From Chitinophagaceae bacterium (GTDB taxonomy: Bacteria; Bacteroidota; Bacteroidia; Chitinophagales; Chitinophagaceae), in the NCBI GenBank assembly GCA_025455245.1, contig JALOMX010000080.1, positions 1-7,956 on the forward strand: DNA of 7,956 bases, in the 5' to 3' direction. Under the pieces are notes generated by a model, which did no database searches, was not told the DNA's origin, and saw only the letters and a list, made by a program, of their open reading frames with translations. Positions within the stretch are counted from its first letter, which is position 1; each line of letters starts with the position of its first letter. Position numbers and translations under genes: made by a program. Below, piece after piece: positions 1 to 7,750 of this stretch.

Positions 1-364
1 GCACATGAAAGATGCCATGGCCATTTTTGGCAGTGGCAGGGCTGCGGCATTGCTGGCATTTATTCCATGGCTGAAGGCATCTCAAATATTCTATTGGGGG
101 GACATAGATGCTGAGGGATTTGAAATTTTGGATAACCTCTTATCTGTTTTTCCTGGGGCTTCCTCTTTTTGTATGGACTTTGAAACACTGGACACCTACC
201 GGAAAGAAACGACCACCGGAAGCAATGCAGCCGTTAAAAATTTACCGCACCTGAATGATAAGGAAAGGCTGGCCTATCAATTTGTGGTGCAGCATAATTT
301 GCGGCTTGAACAGGAACAGGTGCACCCGGATTGGGTGCAATCCTGCCTGCAAAGTCTTTTATAA
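1..364 (+). CDS. jetD: JetD-like Wadjet nuclease subunit, C-terminal part (5' end outside window)
   Basis: Only the last ~120 codons are present; the frame is open through the left edge and ends at TAA 362-364, so the Met codon at 5 is internal. Seen: an '[10 protein letters not shown]' segment, then the strand-plus-motif '[13 protein letters not shown]' (bases 92-130), then '[11 protein letters not shown]', and an end containing 'LRLEQEQV'. This order matches the C-terminal DUF2220 (Toprim-like) domain of JetD. The DxD pair encoded at 101-103 and 107-109 would be the metal-binding aspartates of the Toprim fold. Known for the family: JetABC is an SMC-type complex related to MukBEF that recognises small circular DNA, and JetD cuts it, which protects the cell against plasmids. 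jetD is often the last gene of the operon, which fits its position here before a convergent gene. Inferred: jetA, jetB and jetC lie upstream, outside the window. A solitary DUF2220 protein remains possible. Confidence 0.85.
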   Translation, partial: HMKDAMAIFGSGRAAALLAFIPWLKASQIFYWGDIDAEGFEILDNLLSVFPGASSFCMDFETLDTYRKETTTGSNAAVKNLPHLNDKERLAYQFVVQHNLRLEQEQVHPDWVQSCLQSLL

Positions 365-769
365 CAAAACCGCTTCTGAAGTAATACTGGTATTCAGCGC
401 CTTCGAAATTGGGCAGTTTGCTTCAGCATCCTTTACCGCTTCGGCAAACTGCTCGGCAGTAGCGCCGGGTACCTTTCCTTCAACTATAAGGTGCGAACCG
501 GTAACGGTTCCATCTTCAAGGGTTACCACGCATTTGGTGGTAAGTGTTTCAGGACTAAGTCCCATGCCGCCCAATACAAAACTCAGCTTCATGGTAAAGC
601 AGCCTGCATGCGCCGCTGCAATCAGTTCTTCGGGGTTGGTGCCCACGCCTTCGGCAAAGCGGCTGTTGAAGGAATATTGTGTCTGGTTCAGTACAGTGCT
701 TTGAGTGGTCAGGTGGCCGCCACCTTCTTTTCCGGAGCCGTTCCATACGGCGGTTGCGTTGCGTTTCAT
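359..769 (-). CDS. osmC: OsmC-family peroxidase (organic hydroperoxide detoxification)
   Basis: Encodes 136 residues, close to the usual ~140 for OsmC. The protein opens with an '[13 protein letters not shown]' strand, followed by '[20 protein letters not shown]' and then Cys57 in 'HAGCFTM'. The second catalytic cysteine is Cys119 in 'NCPISK'. These are the peroxidatic and resolving cysteines of the OsmC/Ohr fold. The [16 protein letters not shown] block is typical of the OsmC branch rather than Ohr. Known for the family: cytoplasmic homodimers with two active sites at the dimer interface that reduce organic hydroperoxides and limit oxidative stress. The start at 769 is chosen because it gives the full family N-terminus and is preceded by the weak purine stretch ACAGG. 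The gene stands alone and converges on jetD, overlapping it by 6 bp at the stop codons. It has no evident functional link to the neighbouring genes. Confidence 0.93.
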   Translation of the reverse strand: MKRNATAVWNGSGKEGGGHLTTQSTVLNQTQYSFNSRFAEGVGTNPEELIAAAHAGCFTMKLSFVLGGMGLSPETLTTKCVVTLEDGTVTGSHLIVEGKVPGATAEQFAEAVKDAEANCPISKALNTSITSEAVLL

Positions 770-1397
770 GTTTTACCTGTTTTAAAAATTAGAAGTTAAA
801 TGTAGGAGCATCAAAGGAACGAAGCAACATCTTATTCATCGATTTTATTTTCCATCCCATTTTTTCCGTATTGCATAACTAACTGTTAGCTATCAGGCTA
901 AAGGTGTAGAAGATTATAATTCCTTGCCGGGTATTTCCAATCCTGATGGGACTATTTCCATTATTGATGTGGCACAGAATTATGCTGTAACCCCCACTTA
1001 ATTTTTGTGCCCATCGAATCTCAAAAAGAGGAACTGATGGCCAATGGTTTCCGCATCTTTGGTCCCTGTGCCAGTTTTTCAAAGGACATGGAGCCTGAGT
1101 ATGTTACCATTTTTGCCAATTCAAGAACCGAAAGGGAGGTTGTCAGAAAAACAACTCCATTTCCAAGGTTGACCTGTTCTGTAAAACGATCACCAATATT
1201 CTTCCGGAAAATTTAAGTATAAAGGGGTGAAAAAATGTCATCTTGCGGGATTTTGAAAAGCTATTCATAATTATTTCAAACCTTTCAGAAGGGCACAGGT
1301 ATGGGTTTCTGATCATTTATCGTCCAATTCACGCATTTATTTCATTTGCCATCAGGGTAATTGAAATAATAGCTGTCATCAATAGAAAAATTAATAA
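770..1397. other. Gene-poor gap with possible decayed coding fragments
   Basis: No intact gene is supported. Several + strand stretches translate into protein-like text, but in different frames. In 876-1001 the frame includes 'DYNSLPGISNPDGTISIID' and ends at TAA 999-1001. In 986-1216 it includes 'VPIESQKEELMANGFRIFG' from a GTG at 1007. In 1099-1230 it includes 'NNSISKVDLFCKTITNILP'. In 1257-1364 it includes 'KAIHNYFKPFRRAQVW'. None was recognised as a known family. They may be a frameshifted relic of one or more genes, or chance open frames. Near the right end, TTCATTTG at 1341-1348 matches the TAnnTTTG -7 box at all but one position and lies about 50 bases before the next gene, but no good -33 element accompanies it. 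No hairpin terminator was seen. Confidence 0.25.
797..827 (-). promoter_or_regulatory. Possible Bacteroidota-type promoter for osmC
   Basis: Read on the minus strand, GTTGC (from base 828 down) is followed about 20 bases later by TACATTTA (804-797). This matches the Bacteroidota -33 (TTTG/TTG) and -7 (TAnnTTTG) elements except for the last base of the -7 box. Transcription would begin near base 790, giving a leader of about 20 bases before the osmC start. It is a match by eye to a degenerate motif and not strong evidence. Confidence 0.3.
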
Positions 1398-4283
1398 ATG
1401 CGCAGGCTGATCATACTTCTTTTTACACTCTTACCCGCACTGGTATTTGCGCAGACCAGATTTTCCGGTACGGTGAAAGGTGTGATCATCGACAGCCTGA
1501 TAAAAAAGCCTTTACAGGGAGCTACTATTGTGTTGCTCGAACCGGCCGATAGTTCAGCAGAAGCATTTACAACATCAGATACGGCGGGAGCTTTTATTTT
1601 GAAAAACCTGCCGGCCGGAACCTTCATTTTTTCCGTGAGTTTTACCGGTTTCGCTTCTATTAACCGCGAAATAGTATTGTCGGCAGAGGCTCCGATTATC
1701 AACCTGGATACTATATGGTTCGCTCCGGATACCAACCAGCTTGAAGGGGTTGTAATAACCCGCCCACCCGTAACCATAAAAGATGATACCGTTGAATTCC
1801 GCGCCTCATCCTTTAAAACCCCACCCAATGCAACTGCCGAAGACCTGATGAAACGACTGCCCGGAGTTGAAGTGGATCGCGATGGAAATATTACTGCGCA
1901 AGGGGAAGAGATTACCCGCATTTATGTTGATGGAAAGGAGTTTTTTAGCAATGACCCTAAAATAGCCTCCAAAAACCTGACGGCCGATATGATTGAAAGC
2001 ATTCAGGTTTTTGATGATATGAGCGATCAGGCCAAGTTTACGCGAATAGATGACGGCAGCCGTACAAGGACCATAAACATTAAACTAAAAAAAGATAAGA
2101 AGAAGGGTATGTTTGGTCGGGTAATGGGCGGTTTGGGCAGCAGCGACCGCTATACGGCAAGCGGCAACCTCAATATGTTCAATGATACCCGGCAGCTTAG
2201 TGTACTTGGCGGTGCCAATAATGTAAACAGGTTAGGGTTTACAGAAAACGATTTATTGCAAAGCATAGGTAACCCCAATGGCAGGAGTGGCAACCGTGGG
2301 GGCGCACCCGCAAGCCGCAATACAACAGGGGCAGGTAATAATGGAGACGGCAATACCGAAAGCTGGAGCACCGGATTCAATTATCGCGACGAATGGGGAA
2401 GGAAAGCTATTATCGGGGCTAATTATTTTATATCAGGAACAGAACGTGATATAAGGCGAAACAGTTACCGACAGAATTTCTTCCCTAATGACAGCGCCTC
2501 TTTTGCCAATACCGACACCAGAAACCTGACCAAAAACCAGGCACATACCCTGAACATGCGTATTGAATACAACATTGACAGTATGAACAGCATACTGATT
2601 ACACCTACTTTTCGCTACAACGAAAACCAAACCCTTAGTTTCGATTCGGTATTAACAACCGCTTCGGGAAAATTTGGAGAGTACCTTGCCATTGCCGGCA
2701 GCAACAGGCGCGTAGCCAGCAACAGCAGTATCAGCTTTGGCAACAACCTGCTTTTCAGGCACCGCTTTCGAAAGGCCGGCCGGACCTTTACGATTGGTTG
2801 GAGCACATCCATAAATGCCAATGAAGGCGACGGGCTAAATGAAACGCCTTACCTGTTTTATCGCCCCGATGGCAGCATAAGAAGGACACAGGATATTAAA
2901 CAACGCTACGATATCGAAGGCAATTCTTTCAATAATACCATCAGTGCATCAATTACCGAAAGTGTTGGCCTTGGTAAGGTGGTTGAAATGAATTACGCCT
3001 ATACCAATAACCAGAGTTCAAACGACAGGGTTACTTATGATTACAATCCGCTTACCGGAAAATTTGATACATTGAATAAGCCGTTGACCAACTATTTTGA
3101 AAACGGATTTATCAGCAGCCGGGTTGGGGGTAACTACAGGGTAAAAAGGAAAAAGTATGATTACCAGTTTGGCGGTGCGGTTCAATTTGCAAACCTTGAC
3201 AATATGAGCCGGCAGGCGGTTTTAGGCAAAGACAGCACCATGTATCAAAAATTTATTAATTTTTTTCCCAATGCATCTTTTAATTATAACTTGGGATCAA
3301 GAAAAAATATTCGTTTTCAATACCGGGGTAATACCAGGCCCCCCAACATCAGTCAGCTTCAGAATGTGCTCGATATTTCCAACCCGCTTCGTTGGCGTAT
3401 TGGCAATCCTGATCTGAAACAGGAGTTTACGCATGGGCTCAATTTCATCTGGAATACGTTCAATTCCAAAACCTTTCTTTTCTGGAATAATACCCTTCAG
3501 GCCAATCTTATTTCGAACAGGATTGTAAACGGCATTGATACCGTAAGTTCTACAGTTCAGTTAATCCGGCCCGAGAATGTGGATGGGGCGCAAAATTTTT
3601 CACTGACCTCAACCGTAGGTATCCCTTTGAAAAAGGTAGCATCAGGACGCAGAAGTCCCATGAACCTGAACCTGACTACCAACCTACGGTACAACCGTGA
3701 TGTAAGTTTATTGTATAAGGAGGTGAATTTTAATTACAACCATTCCATCGGGCAACGGGTTTCATTTAATTACAATGTCGACAGGAAATTTGACCTGAAT
3801 GCTAACGTAAATCTTACATATTTTGATTCACGGTACACGGTTCAGCAAAACTTAAATAACCGATACCTAAACCACCGCTATGGATTTGATGCAATATTCT
3901 GGATTAGGAAAAATCTGAATATACAAAACGATTTTGAAATGAATATAAACAGTGGAAGGGCTGATGGTTTTAACCAAAGTATTCCATTGTGGAATGCAAA
4001 CTTCGCATGGCTGTTGTTTAAGAAAAGCAACGGCGAATTGAAATTTACCGTGATTGATATCCTGAACCAAAATAAGAACATCGGGCGAAATGTAGGAGAA
4101 AACTATATTCTTGATACCTATACCAATGTTTTACAGCGGTATTTTATGGTCACTTTTATCGTAAGTATCAACCGCTTTGGCGGTAAGCCGGGTGGCCCGC
4201 CACCTGTTACAAGGCCGGTGCAGGGAAGCAACCCACGTACCGGACAGGAAACAAGACCGCCGGGTACAAGAAACGGATCATAA
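1398..4283 (+). CDS. Outer-membrane beta-barrel protein, TonB-dependent-receptor-like
   Basis: Encodes 961 residues. A signal peptide covers residues 1-18 and ends 'LVFA', with cleavage likely before 'QTRF'. Residues ~22-108 form a carboxypeptidase-D-like regulatory domain, seen in 'IDSLIKKPLQGATIVL' and 'FILKNLPAGTFIFSVSFTGF'. Residues ~112-235 form a plug-like domain with the family signatures 'EDLMKRLPGVEVDRDGNI', 'IYVDGKEFFSNDPKIASKNL' and 'IQVFDDMSDQAKF'. The rest, to ~927, has alternating beta-strand character and fits the OMP_b-brl_3 type of barrel. A Gly/Asn-rich loop lies at ~288-320, and a Pro/Gly/Arg-rich tail at ~927-961 follows the last strand. Length is normal for the family. 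Known: these proteins resemble TonB-dependent transporters, but most have no defined substrate and lack the SusC/SusD pairing. No STN domain, anti-sigma factor or SusD gene is adjacent. Placement before two polysaccharide-degrading enzymes suggests uptake or handling of plant glycans, which is inference only. A 98-base gap separates it from the GH28 gene. Confidence 0.93.
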   Translation: MRRLIILLFTLLPALVFAQTRFSGTVKGVIIDSLIKKPLQGATIVLLEPADSSAEAFTTSDTAGAFILKNLPAGTFIFSVSFTGFASINREIVLSAEAPIINLDTIWFAPDTNQLEGVVITRPPVTIKDDTVEFRASSFKTPPNATAEDLMKRLPGVEVDRDGNITAQGEEITRIYVDGKEFFSNDPKIASKNLTADMIESIQVFDDMSDQAKFTRIDDGSRTRTINIKLKKDKKKGMFGRVMGGLGSSDRYTASGNLNMFNDTRQLSVLGGANNVNRLGFTENDLLQSIGNPNGRSGNRGGAPASRNTTGAGNNGDGNTESWSTGFNYRDEWGRKAIIGANYFISGTERDIRRNSYRQNFFPNDSASFANTDTRNLTKNQAHTLNMRIEYNIDSMNSILITPTFRYNENQTLSFDSVLTTASGKFGEYLAIAGSNRRVASNSSISFGNNLLFRHRFRKAGRTFTIGWSTSINANEGDGLNETPYLFYRPDGSIRRTQDIKQRYDIEGNSFNNTISASITESVGLGKVVEMNYAYTNNQSSNDRVTYDYNPLTGKFDTLNKPLTNYFENGFISSRVGGNYRVKRKKYDYQFGGAVQFANLDNMSRQAVLGKDSTMYQKFINFFPNASFNYNLGSRKNIRFQYRGNTRPPNISQLQNVLDISNPLRWRIGNPDLKQEFTHGLNFIWNTFNSKTFLFWNNTLQANLISNRIVNGIDTVSSTVQLIRPENVDGAQNFSLTSTVGIPLKKVASGRRSPMNLNLTTNLRYNRDVSLLYKEVNFNYNHSIGQRVSFNYNVDRKFDLNANVNLTYFDSRYTVQQNLNNRYLNHRYGFDAIFWIRKNLNIQNDFEMNINSGRADGFNQSIPLWNANFAWLLFKKSNGELKFTVIDILNQNKNIGRNVGENYILDTYTNVLQRYFMVTFIVSINRFGGKPGGPPPVTRPVQGSNPRTGQETRPPGTRNGS

Positions 4284-4323
4284 ACGCAGGATACATCAGG
4301 ATAATTTCACTGATACGCTTTGA

Positions 4324-4331
4324 TACTTTTG
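4324..4331 (+). promoter_or_regulatory. Possible -7 promoter box upstream of the GH28 gene
   Basis: TACTTTTG matches the Bacteroidota -7 consensus TAnnTTTG at every fixed position and lies 50 bases before the GH28 start codon. It sits in the 98-base gap after the barrel gene, so GH28 and GH115 could be transcribed separately from the barrel gene. No clear TTTG appears at the expected -33 distance; the nearest candidate, TTTCAC, is spaced too closely. Confidence is therefore limited. Confidence 0.3.
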
Positions 4332-4381
4332 AATGCTCCTGTCTTTTCCGGATAATGATTTCTTCATTGCATTGCCATTTT

Positions 4382-5632
4382 ATGAAAAAAATTTTCTTCG
4401 TTATTGGGTTGTCCTTTTTGTTATATTTCTCCTCAGCACAGGAATACATAATCACTAGCCATGGAGTATCTTCCGACAGCAGCAAGCTGAATACCGTTGC
4501 CATTCAGAAGGTAATTGATAAAGCCGAAGCCAATGGAGGCGGCACCATCGTTATCCCCAAAGGTGTTTTCCTTACAGGGGCATTGTTTTTTAAGCCTAAA
4601 ACAAGACTTCTGCTCCAGGAAGGTGCGATATTAAAAGGTTCTGATGACATTGTAAACTATCCATTGATTCCATCGCGAATGGAGGGAAGAAGCATTTATT
4701 ATTATGCAGCACTTATCAATGCGTATCATGTCGATAGCTTTAGTATTACAGGGCCGGGAACCATTGATGGTAACGGGCTTAAGTTTTGGGAATACTTCTG
4801 GTTTTACAGGGATTCGGTAAGGCAGACAGGTCGTGCTGCTACCAACCTCGAAGTGCATCGTCCACGGCTGCTGTTCATATGGGGCTGCAATAATGTTGCC
4901 CTCCGGAATGTAAAGTTGCGCAACTCCGGTTTTTGGACAACACATCTGTATCAGTGTAATAATGTGTTGATTGAAAGCTGCGATATCCGTTCGCCGTTTA
5001 AACCGGTAAAAGCGCCAAGTACCGATGGGATAGATATTGATGTATGCAGGAATGTAACGGTGCGAAAGTGTTTTATATCGGTAAATGATGATGCGGTATG
5101 CATTAAAGGTGGCAAAGGCCCCGATGCGCACCTGCGCAGGGAGAATGGGATTGTGGAAGATATTCTGATAGAGGATTGTGATTTTGGGGAATCGCACGGA
5201 ACGCTCACGTTGGGCAGTGAAAGTATTCATGCACGAAACATTGTGATGCGAAACTGCAGGATGGATCATGGGACATCGGTGCTCCGGTTGAAAATGCGTC
5301 CCGATACCTATCAGATCTATGAAAACATCCGCATTGAAAATATTACGGGGAAATGCGGAACCATCATCAGCATGGCGCCATGGACACAGTTTTTTGATAT
5401 GGGTGCAAGTACTGAAAAGCCATTTGCCATTGTTCGCAATATAGTATTTACAAATATAGATGTGCAATGTAATTCATTGGGGAGCATGCAGGGTAACCCT
5501 GCCGACACAGTAACAAACATCACGTTTAAGAATATTAAGGCAAGTACAGAAAACGCTTCTTTAAAAACGGGTTATAAGGAAATTTTGTTCGAAAATGTTT
5601 TGGTAAACGGACAGCCCTTTTCATTGAAGTAA
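4382..5632 (+). CDS. Exported glycoside hydrolase family 28 enzyme (polygalacturonase-like)
   Basis: Encodes 416 residues from the ATG at 4382. This start is preferred over an in-frame ATG 27 bases upstream because it begins a clean signal peptide, 'MKKIFFVIGLSFLLYFSSAQ' (residues 1-20). The mature part is a right-handed parallel beta-helix of repeated short strands such as 'NVALRNVKLRNSGFW' and 'NIRIENITG'. All GH28 active-site blocks are visible: 'STDGID' at 213-218 with Asp215, 'NDDA' at 235-238 with Asp236 and Asp237, 'SHG' at 271-273 with His272, and 'RLK' at 302-304 with Arg302 and Lys304. Known: GH28 enzymes cleave galacturonic-acid linkages in pectin by an inverting mechanism. The retained DD pair fits polygalacturonase-type enzymes better than rhamnogalacturonan hydrolases, where I recall DE at this place. 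Endo or exo action and exact substrate cannot be decided. It is probably periplasmic or surface-exposed and cotranscribed with the GH115 gene 69 bases downstream. There is no Shine-Dalgarno site, as is usual in Bacteroidota. Confidence 0.93.
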   Translation: MKKIFFVIGLSFLLYFSSAQEYIITSHGVSSDSSKLNTVAIQKVIDKAEANGGGTIVIPKGVFLTGALFFKPKTRLLLQEGAILKGSDDIVNYPLIPSRMEGRSIYYYAALINAYHVDSFSITGPGTIDGNGLKFWEYFWFYRDSVRQTGRAATNLEVHRPRLLFIWGCNNVALRNVKLRNSGFWTTHLYQCNNVLIESCDIRSPFKPVKAPSTDGIDIDVCRNVTVRKCFISVNDDAVCIKGGKGPDAHLRRENGIVEDILIEDCDFGESHGTLTLGSESIHARNIVMRNCRMDHGTSVLRLKMRPDTYQIYENIRIENITGKCGTIISMAPWTQFFDMGASTEKPFAIVRNIVFTNIDVQCNSLGSMQGNPADTVTNITFKNIKASTENASLKTGYKEILFENVLVNGQPFSLK

Positions 5633-5701
5633 ACTTATTGAGTACTATTGGGTAAACTGAGAGAATGCTGTTTTATAAAAAGCCTCCATTTTTTTACAGA
5701 C

Positions 5702-7750
5702 ATGGCAAGAAAAGGGATTAAAGAAAAATTTTGGACTTTGTTCATTAGCTTGTTATGCGCTTTATCCCTGCATGCTCAAAAGGAACTATTGGTTTTTGAA
5801 AGGGGAAAACCTTTAGGGGCATTTGAATTATTCTCAAAAACCAAAATTGCCACGCTTGTGGTGGATAGTAACGATGCAAAAGTTGTTTCCCTTTGCGCAA
5901 AGGCTTTTTTAAATGATGTGGAAATGTTATCAGGAAGGAGGATGCCATTAGCCCACAAATCTTTCAAGCATCAACCGAAGTTAATGGCAGGTACGATTGG
6001 CCGTTCAGTTGTTATTGATGAGATGATAAGAGCCGGTTTTTTGGATGCAGGAGCCATAAAGGGAAAGTGGGAGTGTTTTATTATTAAAGTTGTTGGTCCC
6101 GATACATTGGTTATTGCAGGCAGTGATCCCAGGGGTACTGCCTTTGGTATTTTTCATTTGTCCGAATTACTGGGGGTATCGCCCTGGGTATTGTGGGCCG
6201 ATGCTATGCCTTCTAAAAAAAGTCAAATGTTTATCAAAGGGAGCTTTACCTCCATGGAACCCTCTGTAAAATACCGTGGTATATTTTTAAACGATGAAGA
6301 CTGGGGATTGCAACCATGGGCTGCAAAAACATTTGAACCCGAAACTGGCGATATCGGCCCTAAAACCTATTCGAAAATATTTGAGTTATTGTTGCGATTA
6401 AAAGCCAATCTTTTTTGGCCTGCCATGCACGACTGCACGAAGGCATTTTTCCAGATTGAAGGAAACCAGCAGATAGCTGCTGATTATGGCATGGTAGCAG
6501 GCACATCTCACGCCGAGCCCATGCTGCGTAATAATGTAGGTGAATGGGATCAAAAAGCGATGGGGCCGTTCAATTATATTTCGAATAAAGAAAAAGTATA
6601 TGCCTATTGGGAAGAGCGGGTAAAACAAAGCAAGGGTATGGATGCTGTTTACTCTATGGGCATGCGCGGTGTGCACGACAGCAAAATGGAGGGGGTTAAA
6701 AATGAGCAGGAAGCAGCGGCCCTGATGGAAGGAATATTATCTGATCAACGGGGCTTACTGGCTAAATATATCCATAATGATGTTACAACTATTCCTCAGG
6801 CATTTACGGCTTATAAAGAGGTACTTGATATTTATGATGCCGGGTTAAAATTGCCAGATGATATTACGCTCGTTTGGCCGGATGATAATTATGGCTATAT
6901 ACAAAGGTTGAATAACCATTCCGAAAAGGAGCGGTCAGGCGGTTCGGGCGTGTATTACCATGCTTCTTATTGGGGTCGTCCACATGATTATCTCTGGCTT
7001 GGCACTACACTTCCTGTTTTGATGCAGTCAGAAATGATGAAGGCGTTCAGTAACGGTGCCAACCGAATATGGGTATTGAATGTTGGTGATATCAAGCCGC
7101 TCGAATACAGCATTGAATTGTTTTTGGATATGGCCTACGATGCCGCTCCCTTTCAAACCAATGCTTTTGCCAAACAGCATCATTTCAACTGGCTTAAAAA
7201 TTTGTTTGGTCAGCAAATGGCAAACAGTATCCACCCCATTTTGTGGGAGTACTACAATCTTGCCTACCAACGCCGCCCGGAGTTTATGGGATGGAGCCAA
7301 ACAGAACCTACAACCAAGACGAATTATTCAACTTTCAATCATTTTTATTTTGGCGACGAAGCGCAAAAAAGGATACAACAGTACCAATTGATAGAGGATA
7401 AGGTGAAAGTACTCCGCAAACAAATTCATGGCAAAGATTCAGAGGCCTTCTATCAGCTTGTGTATTATCCTGTAGTCGGCGCTTCGCATATGAACAAAAA
7501 GTTTTTGTACAGGGATAAAGCATATCTGTATGCCAAACAAAACAGGCTGAGTGCATTAACCTATTCCGCTATGTCTAAGGCAGCTTACGATAGCATTGTT
7601 GCTGAAACGGCTTACTTCAATACACAATTAAGTGAAGGCAAATGGAAGCATATGATGAGTATGCAACCAAGAAATCTGCCTGTATTTCTGGAGCCGGATT
7701 TGCCAGTCATTACTATGGATAGAAAGTCTGCATGGGTTGGCCCTCTTTGA
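5702..7750 (+). CDS. GH115 xylan alpha-glucuronidase family protein, C-terminally shortened
   Basis: Encodes 682 residues from the ATG at 5702. A TTG 54 bases upstream in the same frame is rejected because the ATG starts a normal signal peptide, with hydrophobic core 'FWTLFISLLCALSLHAQ'. GH115 blocks appear in order: 'RGIFLNDEDW' (192-201), 'FWPAMHD' (238-244), 'MRGVHDSKM' (321-329), 'WPDDNYGYIQRL' (392-403), 'GVYYHASYWGRPHDYLW' (416-432) and 'NVGDIKPLE' (460-468). From memory of the Bacteroides ovatus BoAgu115A structure, Asp200, Asp326, Glu373, Asp394 and Asn396 line up with its important active-site residues. Known: GH115 removes (4-O-methyl-)glucuronic acid from xylan side chains. Odd: family members usually have 800 or more residues, including a C-terminal domain after the '...PRNLPVF' region. 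Here that domain is missing, and the last ~12 codons (from 7713) run antisense over a LysR gene. The catalytic core is intact, but stability or activity may be affected. Confidence 0.9.
   Translation: MARKGIKEKFWTLFISLLCALSLHAQKELLVFERGKPLGAFELFSKTKIATLVVDSNDAKVVSLCAKAFLNDVEMLSGRRMPLAHKSFKHQPKLMAGTIGRSVVIDEMIRAGFLDAGAIKGKWECFIIKVVGPDTLVIAGSDPRGTAFGIFHLSELLGVSPWVLWADAMPSKKSQMFIKGSFTSMEPSVKYRGIFLNDEDWGLQPWAAKTFEPETGDIGPKTYSKIFELLLRLKANLFWPAMHDCTKAFFQIEGNQQIAADYGMVAGTSHAEPMLRNNVGEWDQKAMGPFNYISNKEKVYAYWEERVKQSKGMDAVYSMGMRGVHDSKMEGVKNEQEAAALMEGILSDQRGLLAKYIHNDVTTIPQAFTAYKEVLDIYDAGLKLPDDITLVWPDDNYGYIQRLNNHSEKERSGGSGVYYHASYWGRPHDYLWLGTTLPVLMQSEMMKAFSNGANRIWVLNVGDIKPLEYSIELFLDMAYDAAPFQTNAFAKQHHFNWLKNLFGQQMANSIHPILWEYYNLAYQRRPEFMGWSQTEPTTKTNYSTFNHFYFGDEAQKRIQQYQLIEDKVKVLRKQIHGKDSEAFYQLVYYPVVGASHMNKKFLYRDKAYLYAKQNRLSALTYSAMSKAAYDSIVAETAYFNTQLSEGKWKHMMSMQPRNLPVFLEPDLPVITMDRKSAWVGPL

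Noticed and set aside
255..799. Two + strand open frames (149 and 102 codons) across osmC
   Set aside because: Both are shadows of osmC on the opposite strand, which has both catalytic cysteines and a full-length family match.
879..889. Short palindrome CTAACTGTTAG upstream of osmC, considered as an operator
   Set aside because: Arms of only five bases in AT-rich intergenic DNA are expected by chance, and it is not close to the candidate promoter boxes.
1007..1216. 69-codon open frame starting at a GTG
   Set aside because: It has no clear ribosome binding site or recognised family and shares its region with other short frames, so it is described only as a possible decayed fragment.
1391..1921. 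Minus-strand open frame of 176 codons
   Set aside because: It is antisense to the signal peptide, regulatory domain and plug of the barrel protein, which match a known family in the + frame.
4299..4318. Weak hairpin (ATCAG ... CTGAT) after the barrel gene, considered as a terminator
   Set aside because: The stem is only five base pairs with a ten-base loop and no following T-run.
4631..5467. Long minus-strand open frame of 278 codons
   Set aside because: It lies wholly antisense to the GH28 gene, whose family motifs are clear; the antisense translation is Cys/Ile/Tyr-rich and resembles no known protein.
5643..5650. TACTATTG as a possible -7 box for the GH115 gene
   Set aside because: It has one mismatch to TAnnTTTG and no well-spaced -33 element; the 69-base gap is more simply explained by cotranscription with GH28.
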